DNA of 8,986 nt from Actinomycetes bacterium. Lineage in GTDB: Bacteria; Actinomycetota; Acidimicrobiia; Acidimicrobiales; Microtrichaceae. The notes under the pieces are model-generated. The model was not told the DNA's origin, did no database searches, and was given only the letters and a program-made list of their open reading frames with translations. Shown here one piece after another: positions 1-6,823 of this stretch. The stretch's first letter is position 1. Each line of letters starts with the position of its first letter. The stretch covers positions 1 to 8,986 of the forward strand of contig JAEZFI010000140.1 of NCBI GenBank assembly GCA_023437745.1. Direction: 5' to 3'. The translations under genes and the position numbers were made by a program.

Positions 1-24
1 GACCGTGACCTCCGGGTCACGGTC
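1..24. terminator. Perfect 10-bp hairpin at the left edge, possible terminator of an upstream gene
   Basis: The arms GACCGTGACC (1-10) and GGTCACGGTC (15-24) are exact reverse complements around a TCCG loop. It lies upstream of moaE and probably ends a gene outside the window. No T-run follows, which is common for intrinsic terminators in very GC-rich actinobacteria but weakens the call. Because it starts at base 1, the stem may continue to the left. Confidence 0.45.
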
Positions 25-81
25 CACGCGACGAAACGGGTCGGTGCGGGGTGTGTGTGGGTGCACCTCGACGGGGTTCCC

Positions 82-87
82 TACGAT
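82..87 (+). promoter_or_regulatory. Candidate -10 box for a leaderless moaE transcript
   Basis: TACGAT fits the actinobacterial TAnnnT -10 consensus and ends 8 bases before the GTG at 96. Transcription would therefore start at or very near the start codon, giving a leaderless mRNA. This agrees with the absence of a purine-rich ribosome binding site before 96. No convincing -35 box is visible 16-18 bases upstream, so this is suggestive only. Confidence 0.4.
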
Positions 88-95
88 GGGTCGCT

Positions 96-581
96 GTGAG
101 CGAGCCCCCTGGTGACACCTGGGTCGACCTGATGGACCGTCCGCTTCCGGTGGAACGGGTCGTCAGCTGGGCGACGCGCCCGTCGTGCGGTGCCGTGGTG
201 ACGTTCTGCGGCACGGCTCGCGACCACTCGCCCGGTCGGGAGGACGTGGAGCAGCTCAGCTACGAGGCCTACGAATCCGTCGCGCTGGCTCGCCTGGGCG
301 AGCTGGCCGACGAGATCCGCGTGCGGTGGCCCGACGTGGTCGCGATCGCGCTGGTCCACCGCACGGGCGACGTGCCGATCGGGGACTCCGCCGTCGTCGT
401 CGCCGTCTCGTCGCCCCACCGCGACGCGGCGTTCGAGGCCGCTCGCTTCGGCATCGACGCGCTGAAGCAGAGCGTGCCGATCTGGAAGCGCGAGCGCTGG
501 GCGGGTGGCGAGAGCTGGGGCCTCGAACCGCAGCACCTCGTGCCGGTGGGCGACGTGACCTCGGGTGAGGGGTCGGCGTGA
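96..581 (+). CDS. moaE: MoaE, molybdopterin synthase catalytic (large) subunit
   Basis: MoaE, with the sulfur carrier MoaD, inserts two sulfurs into cyclic pyranopterin monophosphate to make molybdopterin, a cytoplasmic step of molybdenum cofactor synthesis. The 161-residue product has the family landmarks: FCGTARDHSPGR (37-48), YEAY (56-59), HRTGDVPIGD (88-97), SSPHRDAAFEA (105-115), and the two lysines of the LKQSVPIWK stretch (K124, K131), which have the same 7-residue spacing as catalytic K119/K126 of E. coli MoaE. The GTG at 96 is preferred because the predicted first strand (from about residue 10) is part of the fold. A GTG at 51 would add 15 residues without family resemblance, and an ATG at 132 would cut into the strand. 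Length is normal for MoaE. No moaD or other molybdenum cofactor gene is in the window. The stop overlaps the next start as GTGA, indicating translational coupling. Confidence 0.95.
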   Translation: MSEPPGDTWVDLMDRPLPVERVVSWATRPSCGAVVTFCGTARDHSPGREDVEQLSYEAYESVALARLGELADEIRVRWPDVVAIALVHRTGDVPIGDSAVVVAVSSPHRDAAFEAARFGIDALKQSVPIWKRERWAGGESWGLEPQHLVPVGDVTSGEGSA

Positions 582-748
582 GCGCGCTCGTCTTCCTCGG
601 CATCGCCGTCGGCCTGAGCCTCATCGGGTCCCTGGTCGTGGCGATCCGACATCGGCCGAAGACCTCGGCCCACCAGTCGATCGACGACTTCGCGGAGCAC
701 CTTCGTGCGCTCGCGCCCGATCGGCGCGACGACGAGCGACCCCGCTGA
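578..748 (+). CDS. Small single-pass membrane protein, 56 residues, unknown function
   Basis: The reading frame fills the whole space between moaE and the mreB homologue. It starts at a GTG that overlaps the moaE stop by four bases (GTGA at 578-581), and its TGA (746-748) shares one base with the mreB ATG (748-750). The product begins with about 22 hydrophobic residues (roughly 3-23, starting SALVFLGIAVG), followed by basic IRHRPK and then a charged tail with an amphipathic stretch (SIDDFAEHLRALAP, 34-47) ending in DRRDDERPR. This gives one N-terminal membrane helix with, by the positive-inside rule, a cytoplasmic tail. I do not recognise a family. Precise fit between two coupled genes is the main evidence that it is real. 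One inference is a membrane anchor or adaptor acting with the MreB homologue, but nothing in the sequence proves this. Confidence 0.72.
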   Translation: MSALVFLGIAVGLSLIGSLVVAIRHRPKTSAHQSIDDFAEHLRALAPDRRDDERPR

Positions 749-1752
749 TGGCCCGCGACCTGGCGATCGACCTCGGCACCGCGAACACCCTCGTGTACGT
801 GCGGGGCGAGGGCATCGTGCTCAACGAGCCGTCCGTGATCGCGCTGAACAGCCGCAACAAGGACGTCCTCGCCATGGGCCGCGACGCGTGGCACATGATC
901 GGCAGGACGCCCGGCCACATCGTCGCGGTGCGCCCGCTGCGCAAGGGGGCGATCACCGACTTCGAGGTCACCCAGGAGATGATCCGGCTGCTGCTGAAGC
1001 GGGTCGGGGTGAACCGCTTCAACCGCCCGCGGGTGGTGATCTGCGTCCCGTCGGCCATCACGGCCGTCGAGCGCCGCGCCGTGATCGAGGCCACCAAACG
1101 GGCCGGCGCCGCGGACGCGCACCTCATCGAGCAGCCCATGGCCGCGGCGATCGGCGCCGGGCTCCCGATCAACGAGCCGGTCGCGAACATGGTGGTGGAC
1201 ATCGGCGGCGGCACGTCCGAGACCGCCCTGATCTCGCTCGGCGGGATCGTGGCGCTCGAGGCCGTGCGGGTCGGCTCGTTCGACATCGACGCCGCGATCA
1301 TCAACTACATCCGCCGGGAGCACGGCATCGCCATCGGCGAGCAGACGGCGGAGGAGATCAAGATCGCCATCGGGTCGGCGCACGAGACGCCCGACGAGTT
1401 CCGCGCCGAGGTGCGCGGCCGGGAGCTCCTGTCCGGGCTCCCGCGCGTGGTCGTCCTCACCCCTGAAGAGGTGCGGACGGCGATCGCCGAGCCCGTGAGC
1501 TCGATGGTCGACTCGGTGCTCGCCTGCCTGGGCGAGGCCCCGCCCGAGCTGGCCCAAGACGTGATCATGCAGGGCATCCACCTCGTCGGTGGCGGCGCGA
1601 TGCTGCGCGGGCTCGACATCCGCCTGTCGAAGGCGACGGGTGTCGACGTGCGCCTCGTGCAGCAGCCGCTGGAATCGGTGGTGCTGGGTGCGGGTCGGGT
1701 GGTGGAGTCGTACGAGTCGCTCCGGGTCATGTTCATGGACGGTCGGCGGTAG
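748..1752 (+). CDS. mreB: MreB/Mbl-type actin homologue, rod shape-determining protein
   Basis: MreB polymerises into membrane-bound filaments that direct lateral peptidoglycan synthesis. The 334-residue product has the normal family length and the actin/Hsp70 nucleotide-binding motifs in order: phosphate-1 loop DLGTANT (8-14), the segment FNRPRVVICVPSAITAVERRAV (91-112, shown only as landmarks), the EQPMAAAIGAGLP segment (128-140) with probable catalytic E128, phosphate-2 loop DIGGGTS (151-157), IGEQTAEEIK (196-205), and adenosine motif GGGAMLRGLD (281-290). The ATG at 748 overlaps the upstream stop by one base. Where typical MreBs read about GGDxMDE after the phosphate-2 region, this one has GSFDID (176-181), a mild divergence. 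No mreC, mreD, pbp or rodA follows, so this may be a second copy (Mbl-like) and not the sole MreB. It is the last gene of the moaE block. Confidence 0.93.
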   Translation: MARDLAIDLGTANTLVYVRGEGIVLNEPSVIALNSRNKDVLAMGRDAWHMIGRTPGHIVAVRPLRKGAITDFEVTQEMIRLLLKRVGVNRFNRPRVVICVPSAITAVERRAVIEATKRAGAADAHLIEQPMAAAIGAGLPINEPVANMVVDIGGGTSETALISLGGIVALEAVRVGSFDIDAAIINYIRREHGIAIGEQTAEEIKIAIGSAHETPDEFRAEVRGRELLSGLPRVVVLTPEEVRTAIAEPVSSMVDSVLACLGEAPPELAQDVIMQGIHLVGGGAMLRGLDIRLSKATGVDVRLVQQPLESVVLGAGRVVESYESLRVMFMDGRR

Positions 1753-1768
1753 CCGGGCCGGCATGTGG

Positions 1769-1792
1769 CTGACGGTCGGCGCTGACCGTCAG
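1769..1792. repeat. Perfect 9-bp inverted repeat after mreB, terminator or operator
   Basis: CTGACGGTC (1769-1777) and GACCGTCAG (1784-1792) are exact reverse complements around GGCGCT. It starts 17 bases after the mreB stop, a natural place for a terminator of the moaE-mreB transcript, though no T-run follows. It touches the next palindrome (1792-1808), so the two could instead be parts of one regulatory site. Confidence 0.5.
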
Positions 1793-1808
1793 GTTGCGTG
1801 ACGCAACC
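1792..1808. promoter_or_regulatory. Perfect 17-bp palindrome, candidate operator upstream of the liv operon
   Basis: GGTTGCGTGACGCAACC has 8-base arms that are exact reverse complements around a single central G at 1800. Odd-centred dyads with almost no loop are typical of sites bound by dimeric repressors or activators (for example TetR, GntR or Lrp-type proteins). It lies about 24 bases upstream of a candidate -10 box and 86 bases upstream of the livG start. I do not recognise it as a known regulator's consensus, and an RNA hairpin with 7 pairs and a 3-base loop is also possible. Confidence 0.45.
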
Positions 1809-1831
1809 CGGCCGAGGGGGTGGCACAGCGG

Positions 1832-1837
1832 TAGCGT
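1832..1837 (+). promoter_or_regulatory. Candidate -10 box for the liv operon
   Basis: TAGCGT partly fits TAnnnT and would place the start of transcription near 1844, leaving a leader of about 50 bases before livG. No -35 box is recognisable at normal spacing. A small dyad CCTGA-N5-TCAGG (1845-1859) lies at the predicted start of transcription. Confidence 0.3.
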
Positions 1838-1893
1838 CCCCCCACCTGACAGGATCAGGAGCTGAGGGCCGGCGTCGAAGGGGGAACACACCG

Positions 1894-2648
1894 TTGGCTT
1901 TGCTGGAAGTACGTGACATCGGCGTTCGCTTCGGTGGCGTCGTCGCGTTGAACTCGCTGAGCTTCGACCTGCAGGCCGGGCAGATCGCGGCCCTGATCGG
2001 GCCGAACGGTGCCGGGAAGACGACGCTCTTCAACGTCGTGAGCCGCCTCTACGAGCCCACGCAGGGCAGCGTCACGTTCGACGGCCGGAACCTGCTCGCC
2101 CTGCCGCCCCACAAGATCGCGTCGGCCGGCATCGCTCGCACGTTCCAGAACCTCGCGCTGGTGCAGGGGCTGTCGGTGATCGACAACGTCGTCGTCGGGG
2201 CCTACTCCGCGACGCGGGGCGGCTTCTGGGCCGGGACGCTCGGCCTGCCGAACCCGACGGAGCGGGCCGCGCGGGAGCGTGGCATGGAGCTCCTGGAGAA
2301 GCTCGGCCTCGGGGCCTACGCCCACCGGCCGTGCGACGGCCTGCCGTACGGGACCCTCAAGCGCATCGAGCTGGTGCGGGGCCTGATGTCGTCGCCCAAG
2401 CTGCTGATGCTCGACGAGCCGGCCAGCGGCCTGACCCACTCCGAGGTCGACGAGCTGGGGCAGATGATCCGCACGCTCCGCGACGAGTTCGACCTCTCGA
2501 TCCTGCTCGTCGAGCACCACATGGCGATGGTCATGGGCATCTCGGACCACGTCGTCGTGATGGAGTTCGGGCAGAAGATCGCGCAGGGCACACCGGCCGA
2601 GGTGCGGAGCGATGCGAAGGTCATCAGCGCCTACCTGGGAGGCTCGGC

Positions 2649-2652
<4 letters not shown>
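1894..2652 (+). CDS. livG: LivG-like ABC transporter ATPase, branched-chain amino acid family
   Basis: This is one of the two cytoplasmic ATPases of a hydrophobic amino acid uptake (HAAT) importer; it binds and hydrolyses ATP to drive LivH/LivM. The 252-residue product shows Walker A GPNGAGKTT (36-44), the Q-loop region ARTFQN (81-86), Walker B LLMLDEP (170-176) and the H-loop VEHHM (206-210). The signature region reads LPYGTLKRIEL (150-160), a departure from LSGGQ; LivG proteins usually carry a variant here too. The start is a TTG at 1894: the protein then begins MALLEVRDIGVRFGG as LivG proteins do, with AGGGGG at 1879-1884 placed 9 bases upstream. A GTG at 1798 in frame would add 32 low-quality residues and lie inside a palindrome, so it is rejected. 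The stop overlaps livF as ATGA. The actual substrate cannot be fixed from sequence. Confidence 0.93.
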
Positions 2653-3358
<706 letters not shown>

Positions 3359-3362
<4 letters not shown>

Positions 3363-4243
3363 CCGACTTCCTCAGGTACTGCGTGATCGGGCTCGCCAAC
3401 GGGTCGGTCTACGCCATGGTGGCCATGAGCCTCGTGATCATCTACCGGGCCACCGGGCTGCTGAACTTCGCGATGGGCGAGACGGCGATGATCGCCACCT
3501 TCATCGTGTGGCAGTGCCACGATGCGGGCGTCCCGCTGCTCTTGGCGCTGCTCATCGGCATGGTGGCGGGCTTCCTCGCCGGCGCGTTGATGCAGCGGCT
3601 GGCCGTGCAGCCGGCGGGCGACCCGGCGACGGCGCCGTTGCAGCTGGTGATCGTGACCGTCGGTCTGCTGCTGGTGCTCAACAACCTCGCCGGCCTGATC
3701 TGGGGCGCCGACCCGCGGGTCTTCGACCGGCTGTTCGGCGACGGCTCCTTCGACGCCGGCGGCGTCGTCATCCGATGGCAGCAGCTGGGCACCGTCGGCG
3801 TGCTGTTCCTCGAGGCAGGCCTCCTCTACCTGCTCTTCACCCGCACCAAGATCGGGCTCGCGATGCGCTCGGTCGCGTCGAACGCCGAGTCGTCGTCCCT
3901 CTCCGGGATCGCCGTGAACAAGGTCCTGATCGTCAGCTGGGGCATCGCCGCCTCGATCGGCGCCGTGGCCGGCACGTTCGCCGCGCCGAACGCAGGGATG
4001 AGCGCCGACCTGTTCCTCCCGATCCTCGTGTACGCCTTCGCCGCGATGACCATCGGCGGGTTCGACTCGCTGGGCGGCGCGATCGTCGGCGGGCTGGCGG
4101 TGGGCCTGATCACCGAGGTCCTCCCGAGCTACGTCGAGGGGCTGCGCGAGGCCCGCCTCGTCCCCGCCGTCGTCCTCATCCTGGTGGTGCTCATGTTCCG
4201 TCCGCAGGGGTTGTTCGGCTCACGTCAGGTGCGTCGCGTATGA
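3359..4243 (+). CDS. livH: LivH-like permease, branched-chain amino acid ABC importer
   Basis: This is one half of the membrane channel of the HAAT importer. The 294-residue product starts at a GTG overlapping the livF stop. Its N-terminus has the family pattern GLANGSVYAMVAMSLVIIYR leading into TGLLNFAMGE (about 11-41). Further hydrophobic segments lie at about 58-80, 97-116, 145-160, 189-208, 219-232, 238-252 and 268-280. The cytoplasmic loop RTKIGLAMRSVASNAE (162-177) corresponds to the site that contacts the ATPase. The end, MFRPQGLFG (279-287), is also a family trait. It overlaps livM by four bases (ATGA at 4240-4243). Confidence 0.95.
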
Positions 4244-5286
4244 GTGCCACCATCGGTCGCCGTCCCGTGTGGCTGAAGGCGGCGCCGCTCGTCGTGCTGG
4301 TCGTCGTGCTCGCCCTCGTGCCGCAGCTCCTGAACCCGTTCTGGACCACACGGGTGACCACGTGGCTCGTGTGGGCGATCGCCGCCATGGGCCTCAACCT
4401 GCTCGTCGGGTTCAACGGCCAGATCTCGATCGGGCACGGCGCACTGTTCGGGCTGGGCGCCTACGCGTGCGGCATCTGGGTCGACCGGGCCAACGGCCAG
4501 TTCCTGATGGGCGTCGTCGTCGCGGCGGTCGTGGCCTTCGTGGCCGGCGTGGTCATCGGCCTGCCGGCACTGCGGGTGCGCGGTCTCGCGCTCGCGCTGC
4601 TGACCATCGCCGTCGCCGCCATCTTCCCCGACCTGGTGCTGCGGTTCAGCTCGCTGACGGGCGGCACCAACGGCCTCCAGATCCAGGTGCCGACCCCGTA
4701 CCGGGGCGAGGTCGTCGACCGTGCCGCCAAGTGGACGGCGCCGGAGTGGACCGGGCTGGCCCCCGACCAGTGGCGCTTCTACGTGTACAGCGCGGCGATG
4801 GTCCTGTGCCTCCTCGCCGTCGCCGCCCTCGTCCGCTCCCGGACCGGCAGGGCGCTCGTGGCCATCCGCGACAACGAGGTGGCCGCGGAGGTCAACGGCA
4901 TCAACGTGGACAGGATGAAGGTCATCACCTTCGGCCTCTCCGGCGCGCTGGCCGGGATCGGGGGAGCGATGTTCGCCCTCATCGACCTCACGCTCACGCC
5001 GGACGCGTTCCGCCTGCTGCTCTCGCTCAACCTGCTCGTCATGATCGTGCTGGGTGGGCTCGGCACGGTGGCCGGTCCCGTCGTGGGCGCGCTGACCATC
5101 GGGTTCTTCGAGGACGTCATCCGCAAGGAGGTCCTCCCGTCCGACCTCGGCCTCGTCACGCCGATCGTGCTCGGGGTCCTGCTCATCCTGTCGATGCAGT
5201 TCGCCCCCGGCGGCACGGTGGGCTCGATCCACCACCTCGGCGAGGCGCTCCGACACCGTCGCGAGCGGCGCGCCGCCGCGGCCTGA
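4240..5286 (+). CDS. livM: LivM-like permease, branched-chain amino acid ABC importer
   Basis: This is the second channel subunit. The 348-residue product has an N-terminal hydrophobic segment (about 15-31), the LivM hallmark GFNGQISIGHGALFGLGAY (57-75), several more membrane segments, and the ATPase-facing loop AIRDNEVAAEVNGI (208-221). It ends in a basic, alanine-rich tail (HRRERRAAAA) after the conserved FAPGG (321-325). A soluble loop at about 137-177 is a normal feature. The ATG is coupled to the livH stop. After its stop there are 56 bases, with no hairpin seen, before the substrate-binding protein gene. Confidence 0.95.
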   Translation: MSATIGRRPVWLKAAPLVVLVVVLALVPQLLNPFWTTRVTTWLVWAIAAMGLNLLVGFNGQISIGHGALFGLGAYACGIWVDRANGQFLMGVVVAAVVAFVAGVVIGLPALRVRGLALALLTIAVAAIFPDLVLRFSSLTGGTNGLQIQVPTPYRGEVVDRAAKWTAPEWTGLAPDQWRFYVYSAAMVLCLLAVAALVRSRTGRALVAIRDNEVAAEVNGINVDRMKVITFGLSGALAGIGGAMFALIDLTLTPDAFRLLLSLNLLVMIVLGGLGTVAGPVVGALTIGFFEDVIRKEVLPSDLGLVTPIVLGVLLILSMQFAPGGTVGSIHHLGEALRHRRERRAAAA

Positions 5287-5330
5287 GCTCGCACCGCATC
5301 CCGTCCACCATCCACCCACTCATCGACCAC

Positions 5331-5336
5331 AAGGAG
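5331..5336 (+). promoter_or_regulatory. Strong ribosome binding site of the substrate-binding lipoprotein gene
   Basis: AAGGAG lies 6 bases before the ATG at 5343. It is the best Shine-Dalgarno sequence in the window and is used by the one liv gene that is not coupled to its neighbour. This fits the usual need for more binding protein than membrane subunits and confirms the start. Confidence 0.75.
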
Positions 5337-5342
5337 CACACC

Positions 5343-6707
5343 ATGCGCCGATCACCACGAGGACGCTTGTTCGCCCTCCTCCTCGCCACCTCGCTGATCG
5401 CGGCGTCCTGCGGCCGCGATGACGATTCGTCCGACGGCGGCGGCGGAGGCGGCGACGACACCACCGAGACCACCGCCGACGGCGGTGCGTTCATCAACGC
5501 CAAGGACGAGTGCCCCGAGAGCTGGGACGGCACCACCGGCATCGAGGGCAACACGATCAAGGTCGGCACGATCAGCCCGTCGACGGGTGCGATCACCGCC
5601 ACCATCTACAACAACGTCACGAAGGGCATGCGGGCCCACTTCGAGGCCGTGAACAAGGCCGGCGGGGTCAAGGCCGGCGACGGCAAGACCTACCAGCTCG
5701 AGCTGATCGAGAAGGACGACTCCTACGACGCCTCGAAGACGCAGGCGGCCGCGCAGGACCTGATCGAGAACGACAAGGTCTTCGCCATGGTCGGTGGGAT
5801 CGGCACCGAGACGAACATCGCCGCTCGCGACTACGTGAACGAGCAGTGCGTCCCGTCGGTGGCCCTCGGCACCGGCTCGCCGGAGTGGGGCAAGAACAAC
5901 ACCTCGCCCTGGTACATCGGCGGCCTGCCGTCCTACGCCACCGAGGCCGTCGCGTTCCTCGACTACTACAAGACGGTCAAGCCGGACGCCTCGATCGCCC
6001 TGCTGTACCAGAACGACGACTTCGGCCAGTCGTACCAGGCGGCCATCAAGAAGTACATCGAGGTCAACGACAGCGACATGACGGTCGCGGCCGAGGAGCC
6101 CTTCGACATCAAGTCGGGGCAGACGCCCGAGGCTGCCGTCACGCGCCTGGCGCAGTCGAAGGCGGACGTCCTCTTCGTCGGCATCTCCGGCTCGTCCTGC
6201 GCCGGTTCGCTCCGCTTCGTGCCGGCCGACTGGAAGCCCGCCCGCTACCTCTCGATCACCTGCTCCGGCAAGGTGGCGCTGTCGTTCGGCCAGGGCGCCG
6301 AGGAGGGCATCTTCACGAGCCAGGCCACGCTCGACCCTGCGAGCGCGACCGACGCCCAGGACCCCAAGGTCCAGGACTTCTTCACCCAGGGTGCCGGCGT
6401 CGGCCTGACCCAGGACGAGATGGAGAACGGCATCCACGCCGCCGGCTGGGGCTTCGCCGCCATCTTCCTGCGGGCTCTCGAGCGGACACCCGAGGTCACC
6501 CGTGACTCGTTGATGAACACCCTCTGGAAGATGGACGAGGGCGACGACGTCGGCCTCCTCCGCACGGGTCAGACCCTCATCACCGACAACGCCAAGGACC
6601 CCTGGCTCATCGAGGCGGTCCGCATCGTGCAGCGCACGAACGGCGACTGGACCGAGGTCCATCCGCTGACCCACTACGACGGCAAGTCGAACGACCTGGC
6701 GGGCTGA
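5343..6707 (+). CDS. livK: Substrate-binding lipoprotein of the branched-chain amino acid type ABC importer
   Basis: This is the extracytoplasmic ligand-capturing component of the importer (Peripla_BP_6-like, type I fold), anchored to the outer face of the cytoplasmic membrane. The 454-residue product begins with a lipoprotein signal: basic MRRSPRGR, hydrophobic LFALLLATSLIA, and lipobox AASC with the lipidated cysteine at C23. An acidic Asp/Gly/Thr-rich linker (about 24-48) follows. The binding domain starts at about 71 with IKVGTISPSTGAIT and contains VGGIGTETNIAARDYVNE (150-167), SVALGTGSP (172-180), ALLYQNDDFGQSY (219-231) and KADVLFVGISGS (273-284). Four cysteines (57, 169, 286, 307) could form disulfides. 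The livK symbol is given by position and family; the ligand could be another amino acid, amide or small acid. It is the last gene of the operon, whereas in E. coli the binding protein genes come first. Confidence 0.93.
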   Translation: MRRSPRGRLFALLLATSLIAASCGRDDDSSDGGGGGGDDTTETTADGGAFINAKDECPESWDGTTGIEGNTIKVGTISPSTGAITATIYNNVTKGMRAHFEAVNKAGGVKAGDGKTYQLELIEKDDSYDASKTQAAAQDLIENDKVFAMVGGIGTETNIAARDYVNEQCVPSVALGTGSPEWGKNNTSPWYIGGLPSYATEAVAFLDYYKTVKPDASIALLYQNDDFGQSYQAAIKKYIEVNDSDMTVAAEEPFDIKSGQTPEAAVTRLAQSKADVLFVGISGSSCAGSLRFVPADWKPARYLSITCSGKVALSFGQGAEEGIFTSQATLDPASATDAQDPKVQDFFTQGAGVGLTQDEMENGIHAAGWGFAAIFLRALERTPEVTRDSLMNTLWKMDEGDDVGLLRTGQTLITDNAKDPWLIEAVRIVQRTNGDWTEVHPLTHYDGKSNDLAG

Positions 6708-6730
6708 CACCCCGTCGGAGAGCACCTGGG

Positions 6731-6736
6731 TAGCGT
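6731..6736 (+). promoter_or_regulatory. Weak candidate -10 box before the decarboxylase gene
   Basis: TAGCGT repeats the box seen upstream of livG, in the shared octamer GGTAGCGT (1831 and 6730-6737 regions). No -35 partner is visible at 16-18 bases. If used, transcription would begin within the hairpin at 6735-6766, which makes the promoter role doubtful. Confidence 0.2.
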
Positions 6737-6766
6737 GGGGGTCGGGCCCGTGGGTCCGGCCCCCAC
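6735..6766 (+). terminator. Strong GC hairpin after the liv operon, probable terminator
   Basis: The RNA from 6735 to 6766 can fold into a stem of about 14 pairs (left arm GTGGGGGTCGGGCC, right arm GGTCCGGCCCCCAC, two G-U pairs) with a CGTG loop. It lies 28 bases past the lipoprotein stop and 57 bases before the decarboxylase start. No T-run follows, as is common in this type of genome. A TAGCGT -10-like box directly before it (6731-6736) means it could alternatively sit in the leader of the decarboxylase transcript. Confidence 0.55.
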
Positions 6767-6823
6767 TGCCGTCCGGGGATGCGTCCGGCCGCCGTCCACC
6801 GCCGCCGCTGAGAGGACCGACCA

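Noticed and set aside
43..60. Short GT-rich run upstream of moaE
   Set aside because: Too short and irregular to be called a microsatellite or a regulatory site.
256..1764. Long minus-strand open frame (502 residues) across moaE and mreB
   Set aside because: It lies opposite well-identified genes, is dominated by Arg, His, Asp and Pro low-complexity sequence and matches no family; long antisense frames are expected at this GC content.
1816..1840. tRNA-like D-arm pattern (GCACAGCGGTAGCG)
   Set aside because: No anticodon stem, T-arm or acceptor stem can be fitted around it.
1798..1893. In-frame GTG upstream of livG as an alternative start
   Set aside because: It starts within the palindrome at 1792-1808, adds 32 residues absent from LivG proteins and has no ribosome binding site.
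4269..5342. Upstream extension of the lipoprotein frame across livM (an open frame runs from 4269)
   Set aside because: The extension is Arg/Pro/Gly-rich sequence out of frame with livM. The strong ribosome binding site, ATG at 5343 and lipoprotein signal fix the real start.
5352..6725. Minus-strand open frame of 457 residues opposite the lipoprotein gene
   Set aside because: It mirrors the codon pattern of the real gene, with repetitive Val/Leu/Gly/Asp composition and no recognisable domain.
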